A stretch of 64,000 nt of DNA from Candidatus Nitrosocosmicus agrestis (lineage in GTDB: Archaea > Thermoproteota > Nitrososphaeria > Nitrososphaerales > Nitrososphaeraceae), in the NCBI RefSeq assembly GCF_008389435.1, contig NZ_VUYS01000005.1, forward strand, positions 1 through 64,000, read 5' to 3'. This document shows positions 63,447-64,000 of the stretch, piece after piece. Position 1 is the stretch's first letter; the number at the start of each line of letters is the position of its first letter. Position numbers and translations under genes: made by a program. Below the pieces are notes generated by a model that was given only the letters and a program-made list of their open reading frames with translations, was not told the DNA's origin and ran no database searches.

Positions 63447-64000
63447 GAAAATTTTATTTTTAAGTTAGTATTTAATCTTATCTGAAGGTGGATATCTAAT
63501 TGATGTATTTCACTAAAAAATTAGATCTTAAAGTAATATCCAAATTATAAATCATGGCAGACGTCTCACTTAGTCGTCTATTTAAACCAAATTTCTTATT
63601 TGAGTATGGATTTTGAGCAAAAAAGCTCAAAAATAGACATAAAGATAAATAATATCTAATAATTACAATTAGTATCACTATATATTGTATTTGTTAGTTG
63701 GTGTGGACAAATTTTTGCTTAATGGAATCGGATTTAATGAAACTAAAAATGCCCACGAGGAAATGATGGGAACTACCAAAAGTTGTAGACTTTATTATGG
63801 AGGGGGAAATAAACCACAACACGAATCCTACAAATTGCTGTTATATTCGAGTTATTATTTTTATTCGATATATTGTAGGTAATAGTTCCTTCGCTCACAC
63901 AAGTAATGAGGTGTCCTCGACAGCCTACTTGATAAATTCAACTAAATAGATTCCTGTTTGTCAATTACTATGAAATTATTATTTATTTAAACTATGTGAA
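63447..64000. other. intergenic region, no firm gene
   Basis: About 550 bases. Short frames on both strands (for example 63496-63678 minus and 63685-63882 plus) have no family support; I do not call them. Confidence 0.4.

Overview
The window looks like chromosomal DNA of an ammonia-oxidising archaeon of the class Nitrososphaeria (Thaumarchaeota), probably a soil member close to Nitrosocosmicus. Reasons: it is strongly AT-rich; it carries archaeal informational genes (both subunits of DNA polymerase D, FEN-1, Orc1/Cdc6, Hel308, LSm); it has the membrane-lipid enzyme GGGP synthase; it has CdvA, the division protein thaumarchaea share with crenarchaea; and many genes start with TTG or GTG about 25 bases after a TATA box, as expected for leaderless archaeal mRNAs. 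The genus is an inference.

Left part (1-25 kb): a lysine-rich Lys-Ala-Thr repeat protein, a DedA-type membrane protein, a ureohydrolase, a cytochrome P450, a GNAT acetyltransferase and an SDR dehydrogenase. Then come core genes: fen1, cdvA, an AMP-forming acyl-CoA synthetase, a cobalamin-pathway methyltransferase (CbiE), a ferredoxin, the convergent polD genes (DP1 +, DP2 -), and GGGP synthase directly upstream of DP2.

Middle (25-34.5 kb): a probable replication origin next to orc1/cdc6. It has two perfect 41-bp repeats carrying an origin recognition box plus two degenerate boxes. Beside it lie three nearly identical copies of a small winged-helix gene, each with the same promoter and three 13-bp iterons; a fourth, diverged paralogue is at 12 kb. 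Copies two and three are inverted around a universal stress protein gene. Then follow glnK (P-II) behind a perfect palindrome, an AbrB-PhoU regulator, a MraY/GPT-type sugar-phosphate transferase, a repeat-rich secreted protein, LSm and tRNA-Thr(CGT).

Right part (34.5-64 kb): accessory and partly decaying. Intact genes include a NikR-like regulator, a Zn/Mn-type ABC permease and binding protein without their ATPase, Hel308, a VIT-type transporter, an HxlR regulator, a CcdA/thioredoxin pair, MsrB, a flavin disulfide reductase, an MFS transporter, a VOC protein, a luciferase-like oxidoreductase, a flavin reductase-like protein and a response regulator. Between them I reconstructed seven broken genes: a secreted lectin-like protein, an acetyl-esterase-type hydrolase, a PQQ sugar dehydrogenase fused to a cupredoxin, a ferritin-like protein, a small zinc ribbon, a GC-richer bacterial-type hydrolase fragment and a MEDS-domain sensor. 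I saw no such remnants in the replication-gene half.

The strongest candidates for something undescribed are the origin with its neighbouring iteron-controlled winged-helix copies, and the B/C inverted pair, which could exchange C-termini by inversion.
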